Positions 5,487 through 6,037 of a stretch of 6,037 nt of DNA are shown piece by piece. This DNA is from Candidatus Avelusimicrobium ruminicola. Its GTDB lineage: Bacteria > Elusimicrobiota > Elusimicrobia > Elusimicrobiales > Elusimicrobiaceae. A model generated the notes under the pieces. The model did not search any database and was not told the DNA's origin. It was given only the letters and a program-made list of their open reading frames with translations. The number at the start of each line of letters is the position of its first letter. Position 1 is the first letter of the stretch. The translations under genes and the position numbers were made by a program. The stretch covers positions 1 to 6,037 of the forward strand of contig ONQH01000066.1 of assembly GCA_900319885.1 (NCBI GenBank), given 5' to 3'.

Positions 5487-6037
5487 AATTGTTTTTGACT
5501 AAAATGGATTCCACCATATTGGCTACGTGTTCACAGAAGTCGGTGGTTGTCTCGGCAATTTCATATAATTCTTTTTGTTTAATGACTAAGATGGGATCTT
5601 TCTCATTGGCAAACAAATCGGAAATGGCTTCGTCACGCAGTACGTCCCCTTCGTTTTCCAAACGGTTGATTTCTACACAATGGCGGTAAGTATCCTTCAT
5701 GTGTTTGTTGCTGCGCAAGGTGGCTACTGCCTTCTGCAACGCACGGGTGGTTTGCTCAATGGTGTGGGCTAACTTTTTGCTATAGTCCGTCGGTTTTTTA
5801 ATTTGATAGAGGTGAAAGCGGTTGGCCAGCAAATAGATATTGTCAATAATATCGTCTAAACGGTTGGCCAGGGCCAAAATATCTTCACGATCAAAGGGGG
5901 TAATAAACGTTTCGTTTAAGGTGTTGATGATGGTGTGGGTCATTTCGTCGCCATAGTGTTCAAATTCGTGCATTTCACGTACATTTTCCGGTGTAAAAGA
6001 ACCCTCATTTACGATTTTATTATAGAATTCGGCCGCA
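5485..6037 (-). CDS. DUF47 / PhoU-like Pit accessory protein (N-terminus outside window)
   Basis: The - strand frame stays open to the right edge of the window, giving 183 visible residues. The ATG at 5973-5971 is internal: in-frame coding upstream reads AAEFYNKIVNEG, SFTPENVRE and joins the conserved helix without a stop. Family members are about 205-215 residues, so perhaps 20-30 are missing. The all-helical protein shows two PhoU-type ExxxD metal-binding motifs, in EFEHYGDEMTH and in NRLENEGDVLRDEA, plus the signature TFITPFDREDILALANRLDD. Proteins of this family are encoded beside PiT permeases and are thought to control phosphate uptake at the inner face of the membrane. It is the upstream partner of the permease. 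The promoter lies beyond the window. Confidence 0.93.
   Translation of the reverse strand, partial: AAEFYNKIVNEGSFTPENVREMHEFEHYGDEMTHTIINTLNETFITPFDREDILALANRLDDIIDNIYLLANRFHLYQIKKPTDYSKKLAHTIEQTTRALQKAVATLRSNKHMKDTYRHCVEINRLENEGDVLRDEAISDLFANEKDPILVIKQKELYEIAETTTDFCEHVANMVESILVKNN

Noticed and set aside
6025..6037. GAATTCGGCCGCA at the edge, resembling an EcoRI/NotI linker
   Set aside because: It is not a full NotI site, and it is in frame with the PhoU-like protein (residues AAEF) with no break in coding, so it reads as native sequence.

Overview
The window reads as ordinary chromosome from a Gram-negative-type bacterium. The supporting signs are a type II (lipoprotein) signal peptide, strong AAGGAG-like ribosome binding sites, tight gene spacing and moderate GC. 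I cannot fix the phylum from the sequence. The overall style would suit a gut member of Elusimicrobiota, but that is a guess. There are no mobile elements, CRISPR arrays, tRNAs or rRNAs, and no sign of recent transfer.

Layout. The left edge (2-556, +) is the 3' end of an S1-domain protein gene, most likely ribosomal protein S1, open to the left. It is followed by a strong 13-bp hairpin (577-609). A probable promoter (626-656) then starts a tight + strand cluster: a small unrecognised lipoprotein (699-1277), quinolinate synthase nadA (1288-2322), nicotinate-nucleotide pyrophosphorylase nadC (2319-3149, overlapping nadA by 4 bases) and a class I/II PLP aminotransferase (3171-4376). The gaps are 10, -4 and 21 bases, so one transcript is likely. 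It ends at a clear terminator (4380-4409) that can also serve the opposite strand. From the right edge a second operon runs on the - strand: a DUF47/PhoU-like Pit accessory protein (5485-6037, open to the right edge) and a PiT-family phosphate permease (4426-5472), 12 bases apart.

How the genes work together. NadA condenses iminoaspartate with dihydroxyacetone phosphate to make quinolinate. NadC converts quinolinate and PRPP to nicotinate mononucleotide. Together they are the second and third steps of de novo NAD synthesis from aspartate. The first enzyme (NadB or an aspartate dehydrogenase) is not in the window. The aminotransferase and the lipoprotein have no established role in this pathway; their link is by position only. 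The PiT permease and its PhoU-like partner form a standard low-affinity phosphate uptake pair.

I found no convincing new multi-gene system. The points most worth a second look are the orphan repeat-bearing lipoprotein at the head of the NAD operon, the unusually cysteine-rich NadA, and a Gly-to-Cys change in a conserved NadC loop. The only intergenic stretch above 100 bases is 557-698, which holds the hairpin, the promoter and a short leader; no stretch over 300 bases lacks a gene.
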